Notes: generated by a model not told the origin, from the sequence alone. 64,000 bases of DNA from Megaustenia siamemsis (GCA_032433765.1 JAVIAB010000092.1:60314626-60378625), one strand, 5' to 3'; counted from the first letter of the stretch, positions 34,188 to 45,639 are shown. Numbers and translations: made by a program.

Positions 34188-35157
34188 ACTTTATATCATC
34201 TATTGACCTTTCGAGCCGTAACCGGCCCATAGGGCGTAGACCAAGATACACCTTCTCCTATCTGAATTTTTTGTTCTAGCAGTTTTCTTTTAAAGATATT
34301 TTATCAAATCTCACCATCTGTCTCTGTTCTGTGCAAGCAGTTCTATCTCATTGAGGGAGCTGATTCCTGCTGCTCTTGCCTCTCTCATCAATGTTCTTCT
34401 CAGTGTCTCCCTGGGTCTTCCTCTTTTTCTTTTACCTGTTGTTTCCCATATGAGGGCTTGCTTTGCTATTCGGTTATTATCTCTTCTCATCACATGTCCA
34501 ACGTATGACCATCGTCTTTTCTTTATTATTGAAGATATTAGTGGTTGATTGGCGATTTCTCTAATTTCCTCATTTGTTTTGAATTCGTTCCATGCTATAC
34601 AAAGTATTTTCCTTAGACATTTATTTTCGAATGCGTTCAACTTTGTTTCTATATCTCTTGTTGTTTTCCAGCTTTCACACGCATACGTAAGGGTTGATAG
34701 TACATTTGATTTGAATAGCCTAAGTTTTGTGTTTGTGCTGATGAGTTTTGATTTTCACAACTTTTCAAGGCTTCTGAAAGACATTGCTGCTTTAGCCATT
34801 CTGATTCTAATTTCTTTACTCGTATCCCCTTCTCGATCAATGTGACTTCCAAGATAGATAAAGTGATCGATCTCTTCTACTGGTTTGTTTTCCATGTATA
34901 TTTTGTCACTTGTTGGAATTAAACTTTTCATGACTTTAGTCTTTTCATGATTGATCTCAAGCCCAATTTTGCTGGCTATTGATGATAGTTCTTTTGTGTT
35001 TTCCTGCATCGTTTTTATCTGACTGCTGATGAGAACTACGTCATCAGCAAAGTCGAGGTCCTCCAAATGGTCTCCTTGTATCCATTTGATGCCTTTATTA
35101 CCAGTGCAGCATTTCTTCATTATGAAGTCCATAACAATTCCAAAAACTTTATATCAT
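34188..35157 (-). mobile_element. 5'-truncated copy of the RTE-like LINE with 12-bp target duplication
   Basis: ACTTTATATCAT at 34188-34199 and 35146-35157 flanks a 946-bp copy (34200-35145). It spans from MDFIMKKCCTGNKG (just before the FADD box) to the 3' hairpin. It is almost identical to the corresponding part of 28074-31240, differing at scattered single bases. The RT C-terminus is intact apart from a frame break near 34757. Confidence 0.92.
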
Positions 35158-35319
35158 AGCATGAAAGAATTAAGTCTACAACAAATTTAATTCATGGTTG
35201 TATGGACCAAGATCAGAAATTTGAGTATTGATCCATTTAATGATTATTTATCTTTTGAAATCTGGATACATCAAACACACTGACATATATATTATATGAC
35301 TGTGTGCATTTGTTTGTGT

Positions 35320-35700
35320 GTCATCATCATCATCATCGAGTGCCTTCTACGCATCAAAAGTTGGCTACCATGGAGTGCCATTCCGTTCAGTCTCTTGCTT
35401 TGATGGTGCAGGTGATCATAGGCTGATTTGTCCATCTTTTGATGTTACTCGTCCATGTTAGCCTTGGTCTGCCTCTTTTACCTTGTATTTTTTCTTCCAA
35501 GATTACTTTGTAGGCTGCTGTGTGCTTTAACATGCTCAAAAAAATCTCATTTTTCTTGTCTGAATTGTGTTTAGTAGTTCACTTTTCATTTTTTGTTGTT
35601 TTAAGACTTCATCTTTTGTTTTCTTTTCTTTCCACCCAAATCTTGCTATTCTTCTATAAATCCACATTTCAAAGGCTTCAATTTTTGTGTATGTACATTA
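35320..35700 (-). mobile_element. LINE 3' end, family X, with (GAT)n tail
   Basis: The complement encodes the RT C-terminus around FEMWIYRRI and KEKKTKDEVLKQ. It then gives the conserved 3' stretch that includes CCATGGTAGCCAAC and a GATGATGATGATG tail at 35321-35338. Other copies: 42371-43085, 50930-51430, 52614-52756 and 63710-63829. Confidence 0.78.
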
Positions 35701-35869
35701 GAAAAAAAATGGAGGATGAAATTTAAAGGTTCATGCAAATGAAAATTTTAAAAAGTATATTTTTTGTGGGTGCTATTTGGCGTGAAGATAAATAAACTTA
35801 GTTTGTAGACAAAATAGCACATACAATTAAATCTCAGTGTTTCAAATTACTCCTTGGCAGCTATGTCAG

Positions 35870-36690
35870 CTAGTAAAATTGCAAGTTTGTTCAAGCTGAG
35901 GTTGTGTCCCATGTAGAGTGTTCTTGATGAATGGCTGTTATGAGAGTAGGTCTTTCTTTCAGGCCAGGTCATCCTAGTCATACTTGTTCAACAGTTTTCT
36001 AATGGATATTGACAGTCTCTGCATTGAGGTGGATTTGGATTTACTATACTTAAGTTGTTCAATCCAAAATGTCTTGTTCTTAGTATGGATCATTGTGCTT
36101 AAATTTGTCCCCAAGTAGCTCATTGATTTTATCTATGGGTTTTGGTGCATTAATCTCAGACACATCTTTCAGTTTGTCAATTCTGGTGTTCAACAATTAG
36201 CCACTTTTTTTTTTTTTTTTACAAATTATCCTATTGCTATCTTTATCAGGTTTGTATGGACTGAAGGGTGTCAGCCACTGGGCCCTAGGCACTTCAGTTT
36301 TGTACAGGCCATGGTTTTCAAGACACTTCTTCTTGAGCTATTTGGTCTGCTTTCCCATATTCACGGTGTTGTGAAATCCATTGTAAAGTTATATGGATGT
36401 CACAGGAGGTTAGCAGCCTGAGTAGTAGGTAGAAGTGCCACAGTTTTAATTCAATTAACTTGATCTTCAAGTCAGTAAACGCAATAATATTGAAGGCTGT
36501 GTATTCTTTCTGGTCAAACTGTCTATGAATTAGTTGGATTGTAACATTTGTGGTTAAAGTTTCTACTTCATAGCTAGGGCAAAAGTTTTGAGAGAGCAAC
36601 TCATGTATATAAGTGAAATAAATGTATTGACAACTAAATTCATTCAAGTTTCCTGCTTGTGGACAGTTTCATTATATCTCACAGTTTTCA
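35870..36690 (-). mobile_element. Decayed I-group LINE fragment: RNase H and C-terminal Cys/His region
   Basis: On the minus strand, 36647-36318 reads SYEVETLTTNVTIQLIHRQF, NIIAFTDLKIKLIEL and ITLQWISQHREYGKADQIAQ. These correspond to the E, D and HxGxxGNExAD motifs of a LINE RNase H, with several catalytic positions already altered. Further on, CRDCQYPLETVEQ matches the Cys/His tail seen after RNase H at 3600-3640. RT is absent. Confidence 0.7.
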
Positions 36691-37008
36691 CTTTAAACCT
36701 GTCCTAATGTAATGTTGTCGTTTATTATAAATACATACCTAGATTTGTTTTAAATCCAAATAATCAATATTATTATTTCTTGAACCATGTAGAGTTTTGT
36801 TTTCTTGTAATAGTAATTATGCAGAATGTTTTGTACTAAACAGAAAATTAGCACTCAACTTAGAAGTTGTTATTTATCTTTGTCATTATGTATGAGTTTT
36901 ATCTGAATAAAAATGAGATGTTTCAGAAAATTTTTGCATGAGAAAGAATTGTTTTTGTGTTTTCACAAAATATTAATAACTTGTAATGTGTGTTATTGTG
37001 TAGGTTAG

Positions 37009-37082
37009 TTCACTGGTCCTCTTATTGATATTCGGGAGATTCTCAAGCAGAATCCATCACTTGTTGAAATTTCACCTCAAAG
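37009..37082 (+). CDS. Possible isolated exon of unidentified gene
   Basis: After ...TGTGTAGGTTAG an open stretch reads FTGPLIDIREILKQNPSLVE, then ISPQ, and stops at AAAG before gtaggt, a good donor. Composition looks protein-coding and it is not in a recognised repeat. Its neighbours on this strand are intergenic sequence after ADPGK, and I cannot assign a family. It may be a genuine exon of an unseen gene or chance. Confidence 0.22.
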
Positions 37083-37649
37083 GTAGGTTTTGAAAATGTA
37101 AATGAGATAAATTGGCATCTATATGCAATAATAAGACACAATTCTTAAATGAATCAATATTTTATTTAGTAAATCACAACTGGTAAAAAAACAAATGAAA
37201 GTGGCACAGACAATTTATTTGTTAAAAAGTCTGGCAATATTCTATTCTCTGAATAGATACTGAAAGTAAAAAAAAAATATAAAAAAACAAATAAAAGTGA
37301 AGATTATGATGATATTCAAGCTTTGAAGGTGTATGATAAAACTTTTCAATTAATGACATTCCTCCTTATAATTAATTTCTACCTCTCCAAATTCCTTAGT
37401 CACATTGATTAATTCACGTACATAAAGATTTATTTCTAAACATAGTTTTGGTATGTGAAAATCATCAAGGGAAACAACCACCACAATTATTGTTGGACTA
37501 GATTAATCCCCTGGACTCAGGACAGTACAATTATGACAATGTTTATTGTAAGTTATATCTAGTTAATATGTAAATAAAGGAAAACAATTTACAGCATTTC
37601 TTTCACACATAAAATTATATTTTTAACATGTGTAAATAAATTAACTATC

Positions 37650-39180
37650 TTTCTGTATATGTCTTCTTCTTCTTCTTTCCTTCCTCATTTGCCTTTCAGT
37701 GTCGAGGGGAGGTATAATTTGCAGCCTTTTGCTCTTCTGTTCGCCTCTGCTGCCATGCTTCATAGTGCTTCTAATATTCCATCCATCCATCTTTTTCATG
37801 GTCGAGCATTGGGTTTGGTATTCTCACAATGTTTGTTGAAGGCTCATTGTGTTGTGTTTCTGCCTTGTCATGTGGCCAAACCATTTTATCTGTTGTTTCT
37901 TTATGTATTCTATAGTGGTGGCTATTTCTAACTTTTTTCTCAGTTCTTCATTTCTCATCTTATCTCTCAGACTGTTTCCTGTCATTCGTCTAACACATTT
38001 CATCTCTGTAGAGGTTATTTTTCTTATTGTTCTTGCATCTAGGGTCCAGGTCTGGCATTGGTAGCACAACGTTGGGATGAAGATTGTATTGTATAGTGCT
38101 CATTTTGTCTCTAGAGTTATTTCCTTGTTGGACAATAGTGGTGATAACTGTCCAATGATTTGACAAGCTTTGTTGCATCTTGATTCTATCTCTGCTGTTT
38201 GTGAATTGTCATTTGTCACTAAACTTCCTAGGTATTTGAATTCCTCTATTTGTTTTAGCTGTCTGCCTTCTATAGTTATGTTAATGTTTTTGGCGACATT
38301 CATGACTTCTGTTTTGTTGATGTTGATTTTCATGTTGTTTTTTGTGCCTGTGCTGTTGAGTTGTAAGTGTTCTTGTAGGTCTTTTATTGTTTCATGTTTT
38401 AGTGCCTGATTGTCTGCAAATAAAAGCATGTTGATCTCCTCTGTCTCTGATGGGTTGGCCATATATAGTCTATGTATGTAATAAACTGTATGGGGGATAG
38501 TATACACGCCTGTCTTACACCTGATCTAACTTCAAAATGGTCTATGTAGCCTGCTGCTGTTGTGACTCTGCAGCTGCTGTTGATGTAGAGACTTTTAATT
38601 GGGTTGGTTAGATATTGGCTTACTCCATATGTTGTTAGTATCTCCCACAGTTGTTCTCTGTTTACTCTGTCAAATGCATGTATAAATTTTGATTGTGTTC
38701 TGTCATTTATTCTGCAAGCTGTTTTAATGTGAGTAGAGCATCAGTACATTCTCTGTTTTTTTGGAACCCCATTTGAGAATCGCTTAACTGTAGTTCTATT
38801 ATTGGTCTGAACATTTTTTCCACGATTTTGATGTATAGCTTTGCTACATGGCTGAGAAGAGATAAACCTCTATATTGATTGCAGTCTCTTTTGCTACCTT
38901 TCTTTTTCCATATTGGTACAATGATTGTCTGTTGCCAGTCTTCTGGGGCTTGTTGGTGTCATGCTGCATTAAATATTCTGTGCAGCCATGTCACTCCTGT
39001 TTCTCCTGTTGCTGCTACTATTTCTATTGGGATGTTATCTATCCCCGGTGCTTTATTTCTTGGTGCATATTTGATTACTTCTTCAATTTCTTCTTTCATG
39101 ATGTTGAGTTCAGTAATTGTGAGTTCTAGTGTGGTTAACAGGTCTTCAAATCTGTATATGTTATTGTACATAGTCCTTCA
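37650..39180 (-). mobile_element. Decayed LINE, family W (RT region)
   Basis: Minus-strand frames in order: EEVIKYAPRNKAPGIDNIPI (39070), FDRVNREQLWEILTTYGVSQ, VRQACILSP (about 38530), LFADNQALKHET (the FADD box altered to FADN), FKYLGSLVTNDNSQTAEIES, TLCYQCQTWTLDARTIRKIT and IKWFGHMTRQ. A GAAGAAGAA-type tail ends it near 37660. Several frame breaks. A second copy lies at 41880-42370. Confidence 0.78.
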
Positions 39181-39356
39181 TTCCAATAGATAATGTATAA
39201 ACTCAAATGTATTTAAGGACATTTGTATTTTACTGCTTTTTTTATTCATTATGTTTACTATACAAAGCAAAAATAGTAAGAGAGATATATTACTCTGATT
39301 GTGAATAAGATTTGTCACCTTAAAATGTATAAAAATAGAAAATGAAAGAGATAGCA

Positions 39357-39630
39357 GTCTAGTGCGTAGTACTGCCGTCACGCCAAGTGGCGTATAGGGA
39401 AATATATTGTGTTAGTGACCCTATATTTTACAGACCTTCAGCACATGATTTTTGGGGTAATGTGGTCGGTATTACGCCCATGCTGCTTTACTTTCCCAGA
39501 AAAAAATCCGGTACCCATGTAAGGCTGGGTGAACCCGGAAGCCGTTGGTTGGGATCAAACCCTACCCCTTGTCCTTTGTAGTCCAGTTCACTAACCACTG
39601 AGTTATCGCGGCTCCCAGCCTAGTGCATGC
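39357..39630 (-). mobile_element. tRNA-derived SINE, family S1
   Basis: The complement starts GGGAGCCGCGATAACTCAGT and carries the A box, a B box (GGTTTGATCCC) and the body. It ends at the CGCCACTTGGCGTGACG hairpin. A likely target duplication is CTAGTGCGT / CTAGTGCAT at about 39359-39367 and 39619-39627. Confidence 0.86.
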
Positions 39631-40375
39631 TTTAATTAAATAACAATCAGCTTTGATAGCAAGTCAGTAGTATGTAAGAATACCACTAGGGAAATCCTCA
39701 CATTATGACCAAAGGCATAAATCAGGAAAAACAAACTGTTTTAAGCTAAAATAAAAATAAATTTATAATAAATAAGTTTTCTGCAGCCATATAACTTTAT
39801 ATCCTCCTTTACAGTGTTATTTTAATGATTATTCAGTGTCACCTCAGTTGCTGCAACAGCAAATCTTATTAAAAGATGTTCAAAAATTAACTGGCTGCTA
39901 TAAGTTCAGGAAAATACCTTTACTGCTTTGATAGGAAAGTTTCACACAATAGAATTATAGTAATTGAAACAAAGATAGCATTAATATCTTCTTTGGCAAG
40001 GGTTTTACAGAAATGAGTCCAGCATTAATCTTAGGAGCACTTTGGTTAAAAAATATAATCAAAATGGTAAAGAATTAATTGCAATTACTTTCAGCTCAAT
40101 TGTCTGCATGAAAAAAGTGTAGAATTGATTACTTTAAACTTATTTTCCTGACATCCAACACCAAAAACCTAAAGTACATCAATAATTTATGTTCAACTGT
40201 AATATCATTACACAAACATGATTTTTTTCCATTGTACTTGTAGAAACCATTATAGTTAATTAATTAATCATTATTTTCACATCCGTGAATTGTCATTTTT
40301 CCTGTCATCTGATCTCTTAGTCTCTCTTTATGATGAGTGTTTTGTATATACAACCTCCATTGTTTTCTAATTATC
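39631..40375. other. Sequence downstream of the epoxide hydrolase gene
   Basis: AT-rich; includes the 3' UTR of the minus-strand hydrolase, but I see no clear polyadenylation signal. Nothing else recognised. Confidence 0.35.
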
Positions 40376-40647
40376 TTAATTATTGCTTAGCCACTCTCTC
40401 ATGATTTTGTTGACATCATCAGGAGCATCTGTTTGCACAAAATGGCTGGCATCCTGGATTTTTTTCACTTCAATTTTTGTTGCTTCCCTGGCAACAGTGT
40501 CAGGTATAGCAACATCCAGTGCCATGTCCTGACAACCCCAGATTAGAAGTACTGGCATTGTGTACTCCATGTCATAGATGCCGGTCTTTGGCGCAGTGCT
40601 GGATCTGAACCGAGCTCTGTAGTAATTAATTGGTGGGGTTAGAGCAC
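40376..40647 (-). CDS. Epoxide hydrolase (EPHX3/4-like), terminal exon
   Basis: The final exon of a five-exon set. It follows the acceptor TATTTCCTCAG and completes a Gly codon begun in exon 43241-43413. It reads GALTPPINYYRARF (cap-domain Tyr), MPVLLIWGCQDMALD (Asp of the charge relay), KKIQDASHFVQTDAPDDVNK (catalytic His) and ends EWLSNN at a TAA. Human EPHX4 has the same order (FSQPGALSGPINHYR, LLLWGENDA, EASHWLQQDQPD). The family hydrolyses epoxides to diols and members are usually membrane-anchored. Confident as the C-terminal third; whether EPHX3 or EPHX4 is the closer match cannot be settled here. Confidence 0.93.
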
Positions 40648-41010
40648 CTGAGGAAATAGAAAGAACTTTGTTAAGGGTCAAATAAATGTCCACATTTTTG
40701 GAAGACACAGCAGTCTGGTGTGATTATGCGATTGATCACATAAAATTCACTTCTTACATCCCTTTAATACTGTCAAACATCAATCAGGGCTGTCAGTGTG
40801 CCTCACCATATGTTCTATTTTGGCAAGCTTCTCATTATTGTAGGATTAAATACCTGCTATCTTTGGTTCTCTTGTCAGTGCTGTCAGTGCTTTTCTTAGT
40901 ATCTCTTCAGGTTGGCCCCCCATTCTTTTTCTTATTATTTCCCATATGCTTGCTGAATGATGTTATCCATGTGGATTTTCAGGATATCAGGGTCACAATT
41001 AATGACCAGC

Positions 41011-41294
41011 ATTACTGCACATGGGAGCCGCGATAGCTCAGTGATTAGTGAACTGGACTACATAGGACAAGGAGTAGGGTTCGATCCCAACCGACGGCTT
41101 CCGAGTTCACCCAGCCTTAAATGGGTACCGGATTTTTTCCGGGAAAGTAAAGCGGCACGGGCGTAATACCGACCACATTACCCCAAAAATCATGTGCTGA
41201 AGGTCTGTAAAATTTATGGTCAATAACACCATATTTCCTATAGGCCACATGGCGTGACGGGGTTCTTTACTTACTTTTTTTTATTACTGCACAT
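41011..41294 (+). mobile_element. tRNA-derived SINE, family S1, with target duplication
   Basis: ATTACTGCACAT at 41011-41022 and 41283-41294 flanks the element. It starts GGGAGCCGCGATAGCTCAGT (A box TAGCTCAGTGATTAG) and has the B box GGTTCGATCCC. It ends TGACGGGGTTCTTTACTTAC. It sits in the last intron of the hydrolase gene, opposite to its strand. Confidence 0.93.
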
Positions 41295-41329
41295 TGTTGA
41301 CTGGTGCCATACTAAAATCCATTTGCAAG

Positions 41330-41580
41330 GAAGGACCTGAGATGTTCTCTGGAAGTGCTATTATTTTCCATGACAATACCCACCCTACACTGTTTTTTTT
41401 TTTTTCAACACCCAAGGAATCAGGTGGCTGACATAACAAAGGCAGGTGTGTGGTTGCATAAGGGAAAACTGACTTCTTCTTCCTTTCAACTACTCCCTGT
41501 GGAATATAGGTCTTCAACAAACACTTTCCAAGCTGTTCTGTCTCTTGCCATTCTTTTGTGAATTCTTCACGATTGTTACT
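41330..41580 (-). mobile_element. LINE 3' end, family V
   Basis: The complement ends its frame as MARDRTAWKVFVEDLYSTGS followed by a stop. This matches the family V ending at 10860-10900. A poly(T) tract at 41393-41405 (plus strand) interrupts it. Confidence 0.65.
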
Positions 41581-41879
41581 ATTTTAGATAAGGTTGACAC
41601 TTCATAAAAGTAATCTTCAAGCCTTGGAAATAAATAACACGAGAAAAATAATGAAAACATAAATGTAGTGGGCTTGATGCACGACCAGATGAATCGAGAT
41701 GGTCCTAAAGCATGATCACACAGATAAGTGCAGTTGTTTGACTTTGTTCAGTTCCACCACAATTATCACCATCTTGTGGTTTTCTGTATTTTCCTTTTTT
41801 ATTGGCTTCTCCTGCTGTTATGTTTCCAACTGTTTTTTTTTTCATGAGCTTATATTTTTTGTGCTCGACGCTTGGGTCT

Positions 41880-42370
41880 TGTGTTCTCATATTATTTTTT
41901 TGAAGGCTCATTATGCTGTATTTTGATATTTCTTATCACATGGTCAAACCATTTTATCTGTTGTTTCTTCTTTATGTATTCAATGGTGGGAATTATTCCC
42001 AGCATTTTTCTTATTTTTTACATCTGATATTATCTTATTTCTTCTCATGCTTCAAAGACATTTAATTTCAGTAGTGGTTATTTTTCTTATTGTCCTTGAG
42101 TCTAGCGTCCAAGTCAAGCATTGGTAGCACAACACTGGAATAAAGAATGTGTTGTATAGTGTCCGTTTTACCTCTAGGGTTTTTACTTTAAGTTGGACAA
42201 TAGCTGTGACATCTGTCTGATGATTTGACAAGCTATCTTGCATCTTTAATCTATTTCTGCAGCTTGTGAATTATCACAATATTGTGAACTCGGCTAACTT
42301 ATATGTTGTCATGTATGTAGTAAACAATAGGGGTGGTGGTACCCACTCTTGTATTAATTCTTTTCCAACT
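41880..42370 (-). mobile_element. LINE family W fragment, internally shortened
   Basis: The complement gives KVKTLEVKRTLYNTFFIPVL, CYQCLTWTLDSRTIRKITTT and a broken C-terminus ending at 41880. The part after 42250 corresponds to the SP-x-LF region, so some sequence between is missing relative to 37650-39180. Confidence 0.68.
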
Positions 42371-43085
42371 TGATCTGTATCACCATCATCGGGTGCCATC
42401 TCTGCAACGAAGGTTGACTACCATGGAGCACCTTTCTGCGTTGTCTCTTGCTTTGATGGTGCAGGTTGTCATAGGCTGATTTGTCCATCTTTTGATGTTA
42501 CTCATCCATATTAGTCTTGGTCTGCCTCTGTCTCTTTTACCTTGTAGTTTCCCTTCCAAGATTACTTTTGGTAGGCTGTTGTGTCTTTTAACATGGCCCA
42601 AAAATTGCATTTGTCTTGTTTGAATTGTGTTTAGTAGTTCTCTTTTCATTTTTAGTTGCTTTAAGACTTCATCATTTGTTTTCTTTTCTTTGCATCCAAT
42701 TCTACCTATTTTTCTATATATCCACATTTCAAAGGCTTCAATTCTCTGTTCTGTTTTCTTGTCTAATGACCATGTTTCTCCACCGTATAGGAATATTGAG
42801 ATGTAACATTTTGCTATTCTTAGTTTTAGACCTGGCGTTATTTGTTTTGATGTTAGTATATTTTTCATGACATTAAAATTACTTTTTGCCATTCCTATTC
42901 TTTGTTTATTTCAGTTGTACATTTTCTATCACAGGTTATTGTATGTCTAAGGTGTTGTAGTTCTGAACTGTCTCCAGGTCTATTCCTTCAACTCTTATAT
43001 CCACTTGTAGTTTTTGACTATTGGATCTGTATAAGATGCTGCTTTTCTGACGCTGCAAATGTTATTATGTTGGGATTTCATAAAG
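42371..43085 (-). mobile_element. LINE 3' part, family X
   Basis: The longest family X copy here. The complement encodes ILTSKQITPGLKLRIAKCYI, GGETWSLDKKTEQRIEAFEM, NTIQTRQMQFLGHVKRHNSL and EGKLQGKRDRGRPRLIWMSN. A cognate of the YLGxxIT region is decayed at 42900-43000. It ends in a GATGATGGTG-like tail at 42372-42382. Confidence 0.82.
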
Positions 43086-43240
43086 AAAAAGAAACACTGG
43101 GATTGGCATGTATGTAGTAAACTGCACAAAGAAGGTTCTCAAATTAACTTGACCAAACAAAAACATTTAAAAATAACTACTCATCAGTTATAACATAATA
43201 CGAATGTATATGATCACTGTTTAAAAATAACATATTTTAC

Positions 43241-43413
43241 CTGGCTGCGAGAACACATATTTATATGGATCGACGTTTTCTTCTTTGTTCTTATTTGAGT
43301 CTCCTGAAATTCTTGCCTTTGCTACTGATGTAAACATTTCATCAAGAACAAAAAAATCATTCATTTTTATAAAAAATTCAGGCAACCAGGGAAGCTGAAA
43401 GAAGATCATGTAC
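43241..43413 (-). CDS. Epoxide hydrolase, exon 4 of the visible set (cap domain)
   Basis: Flanked by the acceptor CTATTACTTTCAG and the donor G before gtaaaat. It enters with one base completing a Trp codon and leaves with one base of the next Gly. Encodes YMIFFQLPWLPEFFIKMNDF, then FVLDEMFTSVAKARISG and DPYKYVFSQPG. This is the lid region (EPHX4: FFQIPWFPEF, VLKHLFTS, YVFSQPG). The middle (SNKNKEEN) is a variable loop. Confidence 0.93.
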
Positions 43414-43784
43414 CTGAAAGTAATAGGAAAAAATAAATGTAAACATCTCATTATCTAAATAACCACTTTCAGCAGATTTAATCACATGTCCCACTACAAG
43501 GCACACTATTTGTTACATTTTAATAATATCTTCAGCATAATATACAACAGTTGATGTTAAACAAAAATGTAAATGTTGTATTGTTTCTGTGGTGCAGCAA
43601 GGCATGACTGATGCCATCAAATAATATCACTCCATATAGGATATGTTTTCTTTCAGTCTAAAAACGTGTTCTTTTTTATACTACGATAATAAATGTAAGT
43701 TATCCTTGATTTAATTAAGTGTACTTATTAAACAATTGTGATTGTACTTTTTTTTTTCTAAATCACAGACTGACATAGCAGACA

Positions 43785-44035
43785 GTGCCCTCATCCTTTG
43801 TAGACTTCTTTTAAGGCAACAAAACAGTTCTTCCACTTCATACGGCCCCTGACTATTGTTACCATATACTCCGAATCTGGCCCATATGATTCATATCCGT
43901 CTCTATCGTTCTCTGCCATGCTGTCATTGGTCTGCCTCTCCTTCTCATTCCCTCTAGTTATCCATCGGGTGCTTGCCAAATTGTGTGTTCGTTTCGGATA
44001 CCCAGTCGTGTCTTACAGTTTGGACATCCAAATAA
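43785..44035 (-). mobile_element. LINE 3' relic, family V-like
   Basis: The complement reads GMRRRGRPMTAWQRTIETDM, then after breaks RMKWKNCFVAL, resembling the GRPRxTW and W(R/K)xFVxAL ends of these RT proteins. It lies directly beside the 50-bp minisatellite. Confidence 0.6.
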
Positions 44036-44040
44036 CAATG

Positions 44041-44472
44041 GTGTCCTTTTGGCTTTCGCCACTGTGTGGATATTAAAAGTCGCCACAGTGGTGTACTTTT
44101 GTCTTTCGCCACTGTGTGGATATTAAAAGTTGCCACAGTAGTGTCCTTTTTGGCTTTCGCCACTGTGTGGATATTAAAAGTCGCCACAGTGGTGTACTTT
44201 TGTCTTTCGCCACTGTGTGGATATTAAAAGTCGACACAGTGGTGTACTTTTGGCTTTCGCCACTCTTTTTGGATATTAAAAGTCGCCACAGTGATGTACT
44301 TTTGGCTTTCGCCACTCTTTTTGGATATTAAAAGTCGCCACAGTGATGTACTTTTGGCTTTCGCCACTCTGTGGATATTAAAAGTCGCCACAGTGGTGTA
44401 CTTTTGGCTTTCGCCACTCTGTGGATATTAAAAGTCGCCACAGTGGTGTACTTTTGGCTTTCGCCACTGTCA
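44041..44472. repeat. Minisatellite of 50-bp units with internal inverted repeat
   Basis: About 8.6 units starting at 44041, 44091, 44141, 44192, 44242, 44293, 44345, 44395 and 44445. The unit runs GTGTACTTTTGGCTTTCGCC, ACTGTGTGGATATTAAAAGT, CGCCACAGTG. Each has CCACTGTG and its complement CACAGTGG about 17 bp apart, able to pair as a hairpin. Units 5 and 6 share the variant CTCTTTTTGG, pointing to local duplication. Confidence 0.93.
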
Positions 44473-45356
44473 GTGAAGTTCTGGACGCCCACTCGAGAGC
44501 AGAATGTGTCCTCTGTTGTTGCTTCTGAAACAAGTGTCCTATTTGTGCAGAAAGGATTGTCAACAGGCTAAATACAACACCAATCCTGGACCAGAATACC
44601 TCTTTCCTCAATCTCGCTCTCTCTCTCTTTCTCTCTCTCTCTTTGCGATCAAGACTCGATCAGAGTAGGATTCCAGACTCTCCCATGAAGTCAGCTGTCT
44701 GTTTAAGTGAATCGATTGCCCCATATAGTTTCTCTTCCAGGGAGGTGGGTGTGTACAACATTGCTCATCTAAAGACTGCGTACTGAGGGCAATTCTGTAG
44801 AACATGTTTTGTAGTCATATTGTCCAGTGTACAGTGGCATAGACTGGTTGTACCTAGTTTGAATTTGGTGAACATGTGATTTCTCATTCTGTTGTGGCCA
44901 GTGCGTAGGCGAAGTATGATGACTTGATCCCTCCTTGATATTTGGTGGTATCCGTCACTCTCGTTATGCTTTGGGTGTTCTCGTTTCTATTTTTTATGGA
45001 ACTGATCTTTGAGGATGGATTTGGCTTCATCATAACTGAGCGGATGGTTCTCTTGTGGTAATCTCCCTCCCTCTTTAGCTAATTTGTCTGCGCGTTCGTT
45101 CCCGTGTATATTACAGTGTGATGGTATCCACTGAATGACTACTCTCTGAATGTTATTGCATAGCTGGTCCAAGGTTGTTCTCAAATCATCTAGTTCATTG
45201 TTCTTGGGACTTTTTAGAGATGGTAGTAGTGACAGCACATCAGTCAGAATCACCAATTTATTGTGCATGTTATTTTTGTGTGGAGTAGCCAATGTTGCAG
45301 CATCTCTGGGCTGCATCAGTTTCTGCTTTAAAGTTGTTTGAGAATTTTCCAGTAGC

Positions 45357-45639
45357 TATTGACTTAGTGGAAACCGCGATAGCTCAGTGGTTAGTGAACT
45401 GGACTACAAAGGACAAGGGGTAGGGTTCGATCCCAATCGACGGCTTCCGGGTTCACCCAGCCTTAAATGGGTACCGAATTTTTTTTCTGGGAAAGTAAAG
45501 CAGCACGGGCGTAATACCGACCACATTACTCCAAAAATCATGTGCTGAAGGTCTGTAAAATATAGGCTCACTAACACCATATTTCCCTACACGCCACTTG
45601 GCGTGACGGGGGTACTTTACTTTACTTATTGACTTGGTG
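45357..45639 (+). mobile_element. tRNA-derived SINE, family S1, inserted in the LINE RNase H region
   Basis: TATTGACTTAGTG (45357-45369) and TATTGACTTGGTG (45627-45639) flank it. A box TAGCTCAGTGGTTAG, B box GGTTCGATCCC, 3' hairpin CGCCACTTGGCG and ACTTTACTTTACTT end. It splits the LINE RNase H coding sequence. Confidence 0.93.

Noticed and set aside
36318..36647. Novel host gene on the minus strand
   Set aside because: Its FTD and WISQH-KAD motifs match the RNase H of I-group LINEs, in decayed form.
44041..44472. CRISPR-like array of 50-bp repeats
   Set aside because: Units are contiguous without unique spacers, and the context is an animal intron beside LINEs; it is a minisatellite.
45371..45445. 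Possible functional tRNA gene with good A and B boxes
   Set aside because: The same sequence recurs in many S1 copies with a SINE body and target repeats, and it does not fold as a complete tRNA; it is a SINE head.
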